Below, in pieces: positions 16,410 through 25,140 of a stretch of DNA of 64,000 bases. Under the pieces are notes generated by a model that was not told where the DNA came from, did no database searches, and saw only the letters and a list, made by a program, of their open reading frames with translations. A program made the position numbers and the translations under genes. Position 1 is the first letter of the stretch. Every line of letters starts with the position of its first letter. Source of the stretch: Marinobacter halotolerans (GTDB taxonomy: Bacteria; Pseudomonadota; Gammaproteobacteria; Pseudomonadales; Oleiphilaceae); the NCBI RefSeq assembly GCF_008795985.1, contig NZ_VMHP01000001.1, forward strand, positions 434,001 to 498,000, in the 5' to 3' direction.

Positions 16410-16429
16410 TATGCATATTGTTGCATATA
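16410..16429. promoter_or_regulatory. Putative PadR operator, copy 2
   Basis: TATGCATATTGTTGCATATA keeps the dyad TATGCA-N6-TGCATA and is the reverse complement of copy 1 with one mismatch. It lies just upstream of the truncated SnoaL-like gene on the minus strand. The rest of the gap to the TetR gene (16430-16659) contains no gene that I can see. Confidence 0.7.
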
Positions 16430-16659
16430 AAAACAGGGTGGTTCAAACCTGTTGTAATTCAATAGCCAGGCGTCTTATCGGCTGGCGGGAGCAAAGTTCG
16501 AATCACATTTAGCTCATCGCTATTGGCTTCAAATGAAAAACGAAAGTATTCAGGCGAGAAACGTTTGCTCTCTTTAAAGCGGAAGAATGCGGAGATCCGA
16601 AATTGTAATTTGGCTTTCCATGAGCTGCTCTAAATCTTCGCTTTTAGCTTTGTTTGTCT

Positions 16660-17223
16660 TTAACGAAGCAGCAGAGCAACAGCTTTCAGAGCTCGCTCAA
16701 AATCGGGCTCTATGCCCTCACTGATATGTGGATAGATAAACGATTCACCAATGCGGATCACGATGTAAGCCAGTGTGTCTGGACTAATAGCCAGTTCATG
16801 GCGTTCGTGTTCCTCCGTCAGCAGGCTTTCAAAGGCCTCGTGGAGACGGATTTGCAGGAAACCGCTAGGGGAGGTCAATACCCGGATCGCAAACTGCGGT
16901 TCCCTTTTCAGGAAAGCCGCCAACGCCGGTGAATCGCCCAGATACCGGATATAACGTTCAAAAATATGCAGGAAATCCCGCTGGTGTTCGTCAACGTCTT
17001 TGCGGGCCTGAGCCATGGCGAACTGGGCGAGGTCCCACAGAACTTCTGCTGCTAGTTGGTCTCTGTCGCCCACCCAGCGGTAGACAGTCACTCTGTTAAT
17101 GCCCAGTTTTTCAGATAGTTGACGGATGTCCAGCCGTTCGCAAGCCAAAAAGTGCTGTCTGGCCAATTGCAGGAGATCGACGCGGGTTACTTTCTGTATG
17201 GGTGCAGCCTGATCGCGATTCAT
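16660..17223 (-). CDS. QsdR-like TetR-family regulator
   Basis: The N-terminal helix-turn-helix (RLDIRQLSEKLGINRVTVYRWVGDRDQL) and C-terminal blocks (FLKREPQFAIRVLTSPSGFLQ; DTLAYIVIRIGESFIY; EPDFERALKAVALLL) match the TetR branch named after QsdR, the repressor of the quorum-quenching lactonase gene qsdA in Rhodococcus. I start at 17223, where AGGTCAGGAC precedes ATG; the upstream ATG at 17274 would add 17 poorly conserved residues. The 187-aa protein is normal in length. It diverges from a periplasmic acylase gene, its most likely target, with two palindromic elements in the gap. Confidence 0.82.
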   Translation of the reverse strand: MNRDQAAPIQKVTRVDLLQLARQHFLACERLDIRQLSEKLGINRVTVYRWVGDRDQLAAEVLWDLAQFAMAQARKDVDEHQRDFLHIFERYIRYLGDSPALAAFLKREPQFAIRVLTSPSGFLQIRLHEAFESLLTEEHERHELAISPDTLAYIVIRIGESFIYPHISEGIEPDFERALKAVALLLR

Positions 17224-17373
17224 GTCCTGACCTGAATTCCGTATTTTTTTATTTGGGCCGTTCAAAACATTCAAGCCATTGATTCGTTGGCTCTACCAGA
17301 AAGTCAGCACATTCTCACCATGAAACACACTCTAAATATGTTGCAAAGATTGACAAGATGCGATTTATTCAAG

Positions 17374-17414
17374 GAGTGCTACCGACAATAAACCCTTAAT
17401 TAAGGCTAGCACTC
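17374..17414. promoter_or_regulatory. Nested palindromes between QsdR-like gene and acylase gene
   Basis: GAGTGCTA (17374-17381) pairs with TAGCACTC (17407-17414). Inside this is the perfect 12-bp palindrome CCTTAATTAAGG (17394-17405). The array is 42 bp before the acylase start and is a plausible TetR operator or a leader hairpin. Assignment to the QsdR-like protein is inference. Confidence 0.55.
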
Positions 17415-17455
17415 AACAGCCATGTCCAAGAAGAATAAATACGAGGCTTTTTCAA

Positions 17456-19927
17456 ATGAATCGAGTACTTTTCAGACACAAACGCCTGGGGCTGGCAGTT
17501 GCCCTTGTTTCGGTAAGCTCGCTGGGCCTGGTGGCCTGCGGCAGCGACAACGACAATAACGTCGATTCGTCACCGTCCTACTCCGCCACCGTGCAGCGCA
17601 CAGAGTTCGGTATTCCTCATATTGTCGCGGAAGATTACCTGGGCCTTGGCTACGGTCTGGGCTATTCGTTTGCCGAGGACAACATCTGCTCTCTGGCAAA
17701 CGAAATCGTGACAGCCAATGGCCAGCGTTCGCTCTATTTTGGAGATACGCCCGGTAATAACCGTAGCGACATTTTTTACACTTGGTACAGCGATCCAGCG
17801 AAACAGCAGGAACTGCTGGGCGCTCAGGAGCCGGAAGTGCTGGACGCCATTAAAGGCTACGCCGCCGGCTATAGCCGTTACCTCCGTGACACCGGTGTCG
17901 ACAATATTGACCCGACGTGCGCGGGCCAGCCCTGGGTGCAGGAAATCGACGAGCTTGATCTGGCAGCCGTCTATAACAAAGGTAATTTGCGAGGCGGTCT
18001 CTCCAACTTCGTAACGCCCATCGTGTTAGCTGCACCGCCGGCACCGGCGGTTGCTTCGCTTTCAGTACCAGAGGATTATGAATTCGACCTCAGTACGATC
18101 AACGTCACCAAGGGCGGCAGTAACGCCTACGCTCTGGGCGCAGACGTGACTGAAAACGGTCGTGGCATGTTGTACGGCAACCCGCATGAGCCCTGGCAGG
18201 GCGTGCAGCGCTTTTACGAATTTCACCTGACTATTCCGGGCGAGATCGACGTAATGGGCGCGGGGCAGCAAGGTCAGCCGTTCGTGAATATCGGTTTCAA
18301 TAAAGACGTGGCCTGGAGTCACACGGTCTCCACGGCCAAAAGATTCACACTGTATCAACTTCAGTTAGATGCAAACGATCCATTGAAATACAACTACACC
18401 AACGCCGACGGTGTATTAGAAAAACGCGATATCGTGCCCAACGAGGTGACTATTCAGGTGCCGGGTGGCGGAACCAGAACCGGAACCGTATACACTTCTC
18501 ATTTTGGGCCGATGCTTGCCATTGAGCTTGTCAATGGCGAACTTGCACCTTTCGCCTGGGGCAATGGGGCGACGGCATTTGCCATTCGCGATGCGGCGTC
18601 CGAAAACCCTCGTGGCATCAATCAATGGTATTCCATGAACAAGGCCACCGGCGTTGAGGACCTCGAGGCCCGGTTGAAGGAAACGCTTGGCCTGCCGTTC
18701 ATCAATACCATCGCCGCTGACCGTTTTGGTAAAGCGATGTATGCAGATATATCCACCGTTCCGAACGTCAGTGCGGCCAAGTTTTTCCAGTGCAACCTGA
18801 GTTTGGGTCAGCCCGCGCTTCTTGGGCTTGCACAATCTGGTGTTGCGGCACTCGATGGCAGCCGAGCGGCCTGTGAGTGGGATTCCGACGATGATTCTCC
18901 ACAGGCCGGCATACTGGGCGGCGCCAACCTGCCCGTATTGATCAACGAAACCTACTCCACCAACTCCAACGACAGCTACTGGCTGAGCAATCCGGATGAG
19001 CCGCTGAACGGAGATTTCTCGCCCCTTTTGCGTCGTAATCTGTTGCCTTCCGGGAACACTGTTGATGCCGCCTATCCACGGATTCTGCGCACCCGCATGG
19101 GCATTGTTCAGGTGCAGGATCGTCTCAACGGTTCCGATGGCCTGGGTGGCAACAAATTCAGCCTGCGGAAGTTGCAGGAGGTTGGTTACAGCAACCGCAG
19201 TTATGCCGCTGAGCTGGTGCTGGATGATGTGCTTAGTGATTGCTTCGCCAACCCGACGCTGCCGGTTGCCGGTGGCGGCACCCTTGACGGAACCGATGGC
19301 TGTAACGCACTGGCAAACTGGGATCGTCGTAATGATGTGGGTAGTCGTGGCGCGCACGTGTTTCGGGAATTCGCTAAAAATGCGGATTTCCAGGGCATGA
19401 TGGCCCGTGGCAAAGGATTCCTGGTTGGATTTGATGAGAACGATCCGGTTAATACGCCTCGTAATCTGGACATCATCTCGCCCGCAGAGGATCCTGATTC
19501 TCGACTGGCCGTTCGACAGGCGCTGGGAGATGCTATCCAGCGGTTTAACGACCTCGGAATTGCTCTGGACGAACAGTTGGGCGTTCTTCAATACGAAGTT
19601 GATGCGGGGAACAACGGTGAGCGTATCCCGATGCACGGCGGCAGTGGCAGCGAGGGCGTGTTCAACGTGCTCGGAACCCGGATAAACGATCAGGGCGAAT
19701 ACACGCCTGCGACGGCGGGTCCAACCTACATGCAGACGGTCACGTTTGACGACGAAGGCCCGGTTGCCGAGGCGCTGTTGGCGTTCTCGCAGTCACCGGA
19801 CAGCACTCGCCCGTTCCATCGCGACCAGACGCGGCGCTATTCGGAAGAAAACTGGATAGCACTGCCGTTCAGCGCGGCCGAAGTAGCGGCCAAAGCTATT
19901 GGGGAGCCGTTAACGCTGACTGAATGA
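17456..19927 (+). CDS. Penicillin-acylase-family Ntn hydrolase lipoprotein, possible AHL acylase
   Basis: This 823-aa exported amide hydrolase is related to penicillin G acylase and the acyl-homoserine-lactone acylases PvdQ, QuiP and Aac. The signal peptide ends in a lipobox (GLVAC, Cys28), so the protein is probably membrane-anchored. The alpha chain has the family start RTEFGIPHIVAEDYLGLGYG. Ser222 in KGGSNAYALG is the expected autocatalytic cleavage site and N-terminal nucleophile of the beta chain. YGNPHEPW follows as in family members. It is transcribed away from a QsdR-like repressor and closed by a strong terminator. AHL cleavage is a hypothesis; beta-lactams or other N-acyl amides are alternatives. 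Confidence 0.88.
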   Translation: MNRVLFRHKRLGLAVALVSVSSLGLVACGSDNDNNVDSSPSYSATVQRTEFGIPHIVAEDYLGLGYGLGYSFAEDNICSLANEIVTANGQRSLYFGDTPGNNRSDIFYTWYSDPAKQQELLGAQEPEVLDAIKGYAAGYSRYLRDTGVDNIDPTCAGQPWVQEIDELDLAAVYNKGNLRGGLSNFVTPIVLAAPPAPAVASLSVPEDYEFDLSTINVTKGGSNAYALGADVTENGRGMLYGNPHEPWQGVQRFYEFHLTIPGEIDVMGAGQQGQPFVNIGFNKDVAWSHTVSTAKRFTLYQLQLDANDPLKYNYTNADGVLEKRDIVPNEVTIQVPGGGTRTGTVYTSHFGPMLAIELVNGELAPFAWGNGATAFAIRDAASENPRGINQWYSMNKATGVEDLEARLKETLGLPFINTIAADRFGKAMYADISTVPNVSAAKFFQCNLSLGQPALLGLAQSGVAALDGSRAACEWDSDDDSPQAGILGGANLPVLINETYSTNSNDSYWLSNPDEPLNGDFSPLLRRNLLPSGNTVDAAYPRILRTRMGIVQVQDRLNGSDGLGGNKFSLRKLQEVGYSNRSYAAELVLDDVLSDCFANPTLPVAGGGTLDGTDGCNALANWDRRNDVGSRGAHVFREFAKNADFQGMMARGKGFLVGFDENDPVNTPRNLDIISPAEDPDSRLAVRQALGDAIQRFNDLGIALDEQLGVLQYEVDAGNNGERIPMHGGSGSEGVFNVLGTRINDQGEYTPATAGPTYMQTVTFDDEGPVAEALLAFSQSPDSTRPFHRDQTRRYSEENWIALPFSAAEVAAKAIGEPLTLTE

Positions 19928-19970
19928 TTGGCGTGAGCTGATTGGGGAAATATCGTTCCCCTCAAACAAC

Positions 19971-20003
19971 AAAGCCCGGGATCGAAAGACCCGGGCTTTT
20001 TCT
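19971..20003 (+). terminator. Rho-independent terminator of the acylase gene
   Basis: AAAGCCCGGG and CCCGGGCTTT form a 10-bp stem with a short loop (ATCGAAAGA), followed by TTTTTCT. It can also serve the convergent ABC-F gene because the stem starts with A residues. Confidence 0.9.
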
Positions 20004-20073
20004 CTGTCACCCTTGCAGCCAAACCAACCTGCTACTCCCCCATTTACAATGAGGGAGTATTGATCACCAGGTT

Positions 20074-21660
20074 TCAGTAGTACCCCTGGCTCCGCAAATA
20101 ATCGTCATAGCTGCCACTAAAGTCAGTCACACCCTCCCCGGAAAGATCCAGAATGCGCGTGGCCAGTGACGATACGAACTCCCGGTCGTGGCTGACGAAA
20201 ATCAACGTGCCCGGGTAGTTTTCCAGCGCCAGGTTCAGGGCCTCAATAGACTCCATATCCAGGTGGTTGGTGGGCTCATCCATCAACAGCACATTGGGCT
20301 TTTGCAGAATCAGCTTGCCGAACAGCATCCGGCCTTCTTCGCCACCGGAAATCACCTTCACCGACTTGCCGATCTCATCCCCCGAAAACAGCATCCGCCC
20401 CAGGGTTCCGCGCACCATCTGCTCACCGTCCGGAGTCCACTGGGCCATCCAGTCTGCCAGGGTCATGTCATTGGCAAAATCGTCGGAATGGTCCTGGGCG
20501 TAGTAGCCCACCTGGGCACTGTCCGTCCACTTGACCTCGCCGCCGTCGGGCGTCATCTTGCCGGCCAGGCACTGCATCAACGTGGTCTTGCCAATGCCAT
20601 TGGGCCCAATGATCGCCACTCGCTCCCCGGCTTCCACTTTCAGATCCAGATTGTCGAACAGCGGCTCATTCTCGAAGCCCTTGGTGAATCCATGAAGGGT
20701 TACCGCCTGACGGTGCAGCTTCTTGGTCTGTTCGAACCGGATAAACGGACTGACCCGGCTGGAGGGTTTGACCTCCTCCAGCTCGATTTTATCAATCTTC
20801 CGGGCCCTCGAAGTCGCCTGCTTCGCTTTGGAGGCGTTGGCAGAGAAGCGGCTGACAAACTGCTGCAGTTCGGCAATCTCTTTCTTCTTCTTGGCGTTAT
20901 CCGACAACATGCGCTCGCGCGCCTGGGTGGCAGCGGTCATGTATTCGTCGTAGTTGCCCGGGAACAGGCGAAGCTCGCCGTAATCCAGGTCCGCCATGTG
21001 GGTGCACACGCTGTTCAGGAAGTGGCGGTCGTGGGAAATGATGATCATGGTGCTGTTACGGGCCACCAGAATATTTTCCAGCCAACGAATGGTGTTGATG
21101 TCCAGATGGTTGGTGGGCTCGTCCAGCAGCAGGATGTCCGGGTCGGAAAACAGTGCCTGGGCCAGCAGCACCCGCAGTTTCCAGCCCGGTGCAATGGCGC
21201 TCATCAGGCCGTTGTGCTGGTTTTCCGGGATATCCAGCCCCAGCAGCAACTCACCGGCGCGGGCTTCCGCGGTGTAACCATCCAGCTCGGCAAACTGGAC
21301 CTCCAGATCCGCCACCGCCATGCCGTCTTCCTCGCTCATTTCCGCCAACGAGTAGATGCGGTCCCTTTCGGCCTTTACCTGCCAGAGCTCCTCGTGACCC
21401 ATGATGACGGTATCCAGCACGGTGCAGTCTTCATAGCCGTACTGATTCTGGCGCAGCTTACCCAGGCGCTGGTTGTGGTCTACCATGACCTGGCCGGCAG
21501 AGGGTTCCAGGTCGCCGCCGAGAATTTTCATAAAAGTGGACTTGCCACAACCATTCGCGCCGATCAGGCCGTACCGGTTGCCGTTGCCAAATTTGACCGA
21601 CACGTTTTCAAACAGGGGTCGGGCACCGAACTGCATGGTGATATTTGCGGTGGAAATCAA
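20074..21660 (-). CDS. ybiT: YbiT-type ABC-F ATPase
   Basis: This is a cytoplasmic ABC-F protein with two ATPase domains and no membrane segment; the class acts on ribosomes. Its 528 aa match E. coli YbiT (530). Walker A motifs are GANGCGKST (about 36-44) and GPNGIGKTT (about 353). Both Walker B motifs read DEPTNHLD. The second signature is [10 protein letters not shown], while the first is replaced by [11 protein letters not shown], as it is in YbiT. The linker is charged ([13 protein letters not shown]). The start is TTG at 21660, aligning with the YbiT N-terminus; the next ATG would cut the first strand. No good ribosome site is visible for it. Confidence 0.92.
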   Translation of the reverse strand: MISTANITMQFGARPLFENVSVKFGNGNRYGLIGANGCGKSTFMKILGGDLEPSAGQVMVDHNQRLGKLRQNQYGYEDCTVLDTVIMGHEELWQVKAERDRIYSLAEMSEEDGMAVADLEVQFAELDGYTAEARAGELLLGLDIPENQHNGLMSAIAPGWKLRVLLAQALFSDPDILLLDEPTNHLDINTIRWLENILVARNSTMIIISHDRHFLNSVCTHMADLDYGELRLFPGNYDEYMTAATQARERMLSDNAKKKKEIAELQQFVSRFSANASKAKQATSRARKIDKIELEEVKPSSRVSPFIRFEQTKKLHRQAVTLHGFTKGFENEPLFDNLDLKVEAGERVAIIGPNGIGKTTLMQCLAGKMTPDGGEVKWTDSAQVGYYAQDHSDDFANDMTLADWMAQWTPDGEQMVRGTLGRMLFSGDEIGKSVKVISGGEEGRMLFGKLILQKPNVLLMDEPTNHLDMESIEALNLALENYPGTLIFVSHDREFVSSLATRILDLSGEGVTDFSGSYDDYLRSQGYY

Positions 21661-21858
21661 AGGAGGAATCCGTAATAAAGTGAATGCCCGGCAACGCCGG
21701 AACGAAAGCGCAGTATTGTACAGATTTCGGGCACAAACCGTGAGACCGCAAAAACACGGACAAAACGCTTGCCTCAGCGCGCCAGGGAGGGCAGCATTTC
21801 AGGCTCGGATAAAGCCATTGGCTTTTTCAACAATCTCGGCAAAAAGGAAATCTTCCTT

Positions 21859-22137
21859 ATGGCACAGGCAACGGCCCGTCATATCCTCGTAGACAGCGAA
21901 GCAAAATGCGAAGAGCTCAAAAAGGCCATCGAAGGCGGTCAGGATTTCGCCGAAGTGGCGAAGCAGCACTCATCCTGCCCATCCGGCCGCAATGGCGGTG
22001 ACCTGGGTTCCTTCGGCCCCGGCCAGATGGTGCCCGAATTCGATAAGGCCGTCTTCAACGGCGAGGTTAATACCGTGCTTGGCCCGGTTAAAACCCAGTT
22101 CGGCTACCACCTGCTGGAAGTCACCAGCCGGAGTTGA
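21859..22137 (+). CDS. ppiC: PpiC, parvulin-type peptidyl-prolyl isomerase
   Basis: This 92-aa single-domain parvulin catalyses cis-trans isomerisation of prolyl bonds in the cytoplasm. Conserved motifs are [16 protein letters not shown] at the start, [31 protein letters not shown] and [10 protein letters not shown]. The length fits E. coli PpiC (93 aa). The start at 21859 is chosen by homology; the frame extends 30 codons upstream without family similarity. An 11-bp hairpin begins 22 bp after its stop, within the next gene. Confidence 0.93.
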   Translation: MAQATARHILVDSEAKCEELKKAIEGGQDFAEVAKQHSSCPSGRNGGDLGSFGPGQMVPEFDKAVFNGEVNTVLGPVKTQFGYHLLEVTSRS

Positions 22138-23117
22138 TCGGCTTGCCCTCAGTCCCATTCCACCGGCGCCGGCAACTTTTCTGGCTGGCGCCGGTGGGTT
22201 TGCTCTGCCTCTTCCCCCTGTTTTTTATCGGCGGCCCCGGCTGGAGTGACGGCCCGCTGCTACGGGCAGCCTGGAATCTGGGGCACCCCATCTTTTTTGC
22301 CCTGTTGACCGTGACAGTCCGGCCATGGCGGTTTGTCTCCGGCTGGAAACTCTGGGCTGTTGCGACTGTGGCCGTTTTTGTTCTGGGTCTGGGCGTGGAA
22401 TTTGCCCAGTCTCTGGACAACCGGGACGTGGACAGCCGGGATGTTTTCCGCAACCTGACCGGCCTCTGGATGGTTCTGGCATTGCGGCCCCGGGTAGGTT
22501 TTCCGCAGTCCGCCCCCCTCCGCGAACGGCTAATACGAATCGCTGCAATCGGACTTTTATCCATCGACCTGGTTACCGTTTCGCGCATTGGCATACAACA
22601 GTTCCAAATCAACCTTTGGCTACCCGACCTTTACGATTTCCAGCAGGAACACCCTGAACGATACTGGCGTGGCAATGTAGCCAGAAGTACTGGTGATACC
22701 TGCGGCCCCCTTGGCGACGGCGCACTGACCATTGACCTGACAACCCGCCGCTACTCCGGCGCCTCGCTGGACAACCTGCCGTCCAACTGGGAAGGGTATG
22801 ACGAACTGGCTTTCGCTCTGTGGAACCCGCAGAGCTACGCCATCTCCCTGACCCTCAGGATTAACGACATGGCTCATGAGCTTGGCAACAACACCTACCA
22901 TGACCGCTTTAACCGGACCTTCCAGATTGAACCGGGAATCAACCGTCTACAGCAGAGCCTGGACTCAGTTGCCTCAGCACCCAGAAGTCGTCAAATGGAA
23001 CTGGATGATATTCGCCGGCTGATGTTTTTCACCTCGAATCTCGACCAGCCAGCCCGGCTGTGTCTGGGCGAACTCCGCCTGAAAGGCCGGAGTGACGCCG
23101 ATGACGGTTTGCACTAA
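22134..23117 (+). CDS. VanZ-like membrane protein with C-terminal beta domain
   Basis: The 327-aa protein has an N-terminal VanZ-like unit of four helices (about 14-135), with the family signature HPIFFALL followed by [22 protein letters not shown]. Its C-terminal 180 residues look extracytoplasmic and beta-rich ([26 protein letters not shown]), like a carbohydrate- or galactose-binding fold. Function is unknown; VanZ relatives confer low-level teicoplanin resistance or act at the envelope. The only suitable start is TTG 22134, overlapping the ppiC stop codon; no nearby ATG exists. An 11-bp inverted repeat (22160-22197) lies in the first codons. Confidence 0.75.
   Translation: MIGLPSVPFHRRRQLFWLAPVGLLCLFPLFFIGGPGWSDGPLLRAAWNLGHPIFFALLTVTVRPWRFVSGWKLWAVATVAVFVLGLGVEFAQSLDNRDVDSRDVFRNLTGLWMVLALRPRVGFPQSAPLRERLIRIAAIGLLSIDLVTVSRIGIQQFQINLWLPDLYDFQQEHPERYWRGNVARSTGDTCGPLGDGALTIDLTTRRYSGASLDNLPSNWEGYDELAFALWNPQSYAISLTLRINDMAHELGNNTYHDRFNRTFQIEPGINRLQQSLDSVASAPRSRQMELDDIRRLMFFTSNLDQPARLCLGELRLKGRSDADDGLH
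22160..22197 (+). promoter_or_regulatory. GC-rich hairpin at the ppiC-vanZ junction
   Basis: CCACCGGCGCC and GGCGCCGGTGG form a perfect 11-bp stem with a 16-base loop, starting 22 bases after the ppiC stop and inside the early codons of the VanZ-like gene. Without a T run it is not a standard terminator. It could stabilise ppiC mRNA or reduce translation of the downstream TTG-start gene. Confidence 0.5.
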
Positions 23118-23126
23118 ACTGATCGC

Positions 23127-23930
23127 ATGCTCACTAATCTCAGGTGCTCAACGGTCGCGCTGGTTCTCCTGCTCTGGGCCGGTGCACTTTATGCACAAGG
23201 TCCGAAGCAAATCACCATCAGCGTGGGTGACTGGCCTCCCTTTTTCGTTGAAAACGAACCGGGGCAGGGAACCGTGGCACGACTGGTGCGGGATATATTT
23301 GCCGAACAGGGCTATGAGGTAACCTTTCATTTCCTTCCCTGGAAGCGGGCCTATCGCGAGGCCGCCACTGGCCGGCACGACGCCACCGCAATCTGGATGC
23401 ACGCAGAAGAACGAGAGACGGATTTCATCTACAGCGATGCCGTAATGCAGGAACAGTTTGTACTGTTTTACCGAAAAGCCGAGCCGATCCAGTGGAACAC
23501 CCTGCCGGACCTGGCCGAACTCACTCTTGGCGGCAGCAATGGTTACAGTTACGGGCCTGAATTTGACGAGGCAGCTGAGCAAAACATTCTGAACGTGGAG
23601 TGGGCTGCCTCAGCGGAACTGAATTTCAGAAAGCTGTTGTATGGTCGCATCGACGCCTTTCCCGAGGAGATCAACGTGGGCTACTACATTCTTCGCCGGG
23701 AAACGGACAACGGCCAGTCGTCGCAGATTACCCATCACCCCAAGCCGATTCTGGAGAACGAGAGCTTCCTGCTTTTCCCCCGTAACGAGCCGGACACCGC
23801 GAAACTTTCCCAAGCCTTTAATCAGGGCCTGAAAAGCTTCCGTGAAGACGGCCGATACCAGAATTACTTCGAGACCCGACCGCAGGCATCGCTGCAAAGT
23901 CAGCACGACAAGAAAAAGCTTCCGAACTAA
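23127..23930 (+). CDS. Periplasmic solute-binding protein, family 3 (orphan)
   Basis: This 267-aa secreted protein has a signal peptide cleaved near ALYA-QG (residue 24). A bacterial family 3 binding fold follows (ITISVGDWPPFFVENEPGQGTVARLVRDIF; WKRAYREAATGRHDAT). Such proteins bind amino acids or other small solutes for an ABC importer or act as sensor input. No permease or ATPase gene is adjacent, so it is an orphan. It starts nine bases after the VanZ-like stop, which suggests one transcript. A lysine-rich tail (HDKKKLPN) ends it. Confidence 0.82.
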   Translation: MLTNLRCSTVALVLLLWAGALYAQGPKQITISVGDWPPFFVENEPGQGTVARLVRDIFAEQGYEVTFHFLPWKRAYREAATGRHDATAIWMHAEERETDFIYSDAVMQEQFVLFYRKAEPIQWNTLPDLAELTLGGSNGYSYGPEFDEAAEQNILNVEWAASAELNFRKLLYGRIDAFPEEINVGYYILRRETDNGQSSQITHHPKPILENESFLLFPRNEPDTAKLSQAFNQGLKSFREDGRYQNYFETRPQASLQSQHDKKKLPN

Positions 23931-23937
23931 CGGCTGA

Positions 23938-25125
23938 TCATTCCAGCCGCCAGGGGTTTGTGGTCAGAGCCTCGCCACCGCCTGCGCCCACCCTCATGGT
24001 GTCGCTGAACCCCATACCCCAACGCCCGGGAATTCTTAGGCAGATAGGCAGGTGGAACACCATGCCTTCCTCGAAAACCGCCGTTTCACCCCTGGCAATA
24101 TAGCCGGACCCTTCCACCCAGGATGGCGGAAACTGAGCACCGACGGTGTAGCCAAAAACCCCGGAAAAGAAAACCTCGTCGGCTAAAGGTGCCAGCGCGG
24201 ACTCTGCAGCCAGGGCGGCGGAATCAAAGGTTTGCCCTGGCCTCATGGACTCCTGCAGCGCATCGACGATGCGGCGGCAGCCATCAAACACCCGACGCAT
24301 ATCCTTGGTGGGGGTTCCCGCAACCACGGTACGCATCATGGGCGCGGTGTAACGCTGCCAGGCAGCGCCGAATTCCAGGAAGACGGGTTCTCCCTCCTTA
24401 ATCGTCTTGCGCTTGTGGTTGGTGTGGATGATGCTGCTGCGGGCGCCGGCGGTGACAATGGGCTGCATACTCATGAATTCGCTACCGCCCTTGATCAATG
24501 CTTCAGCACCCACAGCCGCGACATAATTATCCGTTACCCCGGGTCGCACCACAGCGGCGGCAGCTTCAATACCCTGGCAGGTAATCGCGGCGCTACGCTT
24601 CAGGTACTCCAGCTCCGCTGGTGATTTCACAATGCGAACGGACTTTACCAGCTTGGAGGCGTCTACAAATCCGGTTCCCGGCAGGCGTGCTCTGAGACCC
24701 TCAACCACCCCGGTACGCAGTGAACCGTGCCAGTAGTCAATGCCCAGATTTCTGCCCTCGCCTTTTACCGCATTCAGTGCATTGGCAAGGGGATCCAGAA
24801 CCTCATCAATGCTTTCCCAGCGGTAGCCGGTTACCTGTTCAACCCGCGTGGTAATGGTGGCCGGGCCCGTTTCGATAGACGGTACCTGCAGGAGCAGATC
24901 GTCTGGAGTCACCACTAGGGCAATGTGAACGGACACTTCAAAGGTACTGTAACCCGTGAGGTAGAACACGTCGGACGGATCGGTCAGCAACAATGCCCCC
25001 AGCCCCTCTGCCTGCATTCGATTACGTACGGTTCTCAGTCGACGGTCGATGTCTTCAGGCGGAAACGGGCAATCCTGCCCACGAAATTCACCACCGATGG
25101 CTGTCTGGTAGGCGTTAAAATCCAT
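23938..25125 (-). CDS. M24 'pita-bread' hydrolase without metal ligands (creatinase/DoeA-like)
   Basis: The 395-aa protein has the creatinase/aminopeptidase P layout: an N-terminal domain (GALLLTDPSDVFYLTGYSTF) and a C-terminal M24 domain from about residue 165. The five metal ligands of prolidases are absent. The D.G segment reads EFG, the YxxD segment reads YTAP, the HGIG histidine reads YTVG, and the glutamates read HLPICL and GFSDT. This fits metal-free members such as creatinase and ectoine hydrolase DoeA. DoeA is attractive for a halophile, but no other ectoine catabolism genes are nearby. It follows the DUF2059 gene by 15 bp. Confidence 0.75.
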   Translation of the reverse strand: MDFNAYQTAIGGEFRGQDCPFPPEDIDRRLRTVRNRMQAEGLGALLLTDPSDVFYLTGYSTFEVSVHIALVVTPDDLLLQVPSIETGPATITTRVEQVTGYRWESIDEVLDPLANALNAVKGEGRNLGIDYWHGSLRTGVVEGLRARLPGTGFVDASKLVKSVRIVKSPAELEYLKRSAAITCQGIEAAAAVVRPGVTDNYVAAVGAEALIKGGSEFMSMQPIVTAGARSSIIHTNHKRKTIKEGEPVFLEFGAAWQRYTAPMMRTVVAGTPTKDMRRVFDGCRRIVDALQESMRPGQTFDSAALAAESALAPLADEVFFSGVFGYTVGAQFPPSWVEGSGYIARGETAVFEEGMVFHLPICLRIPGRWGMGFSDTMRVGAGGGEALTTNPWRLE

Positions 25126-25140
25126 GAGCTGTCTCCCACT

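Noticed and set aside
18416..19636. 406-codon open frame on the minus strand
   Set aside because: It is antisense to the acylase gene and has no signal or family features.
20188..21675. 495-codon open frame on the plus strand
   Set aside because: It is antisense to the YbiT-type ABC-F gene, which has both ATPase domains intact.
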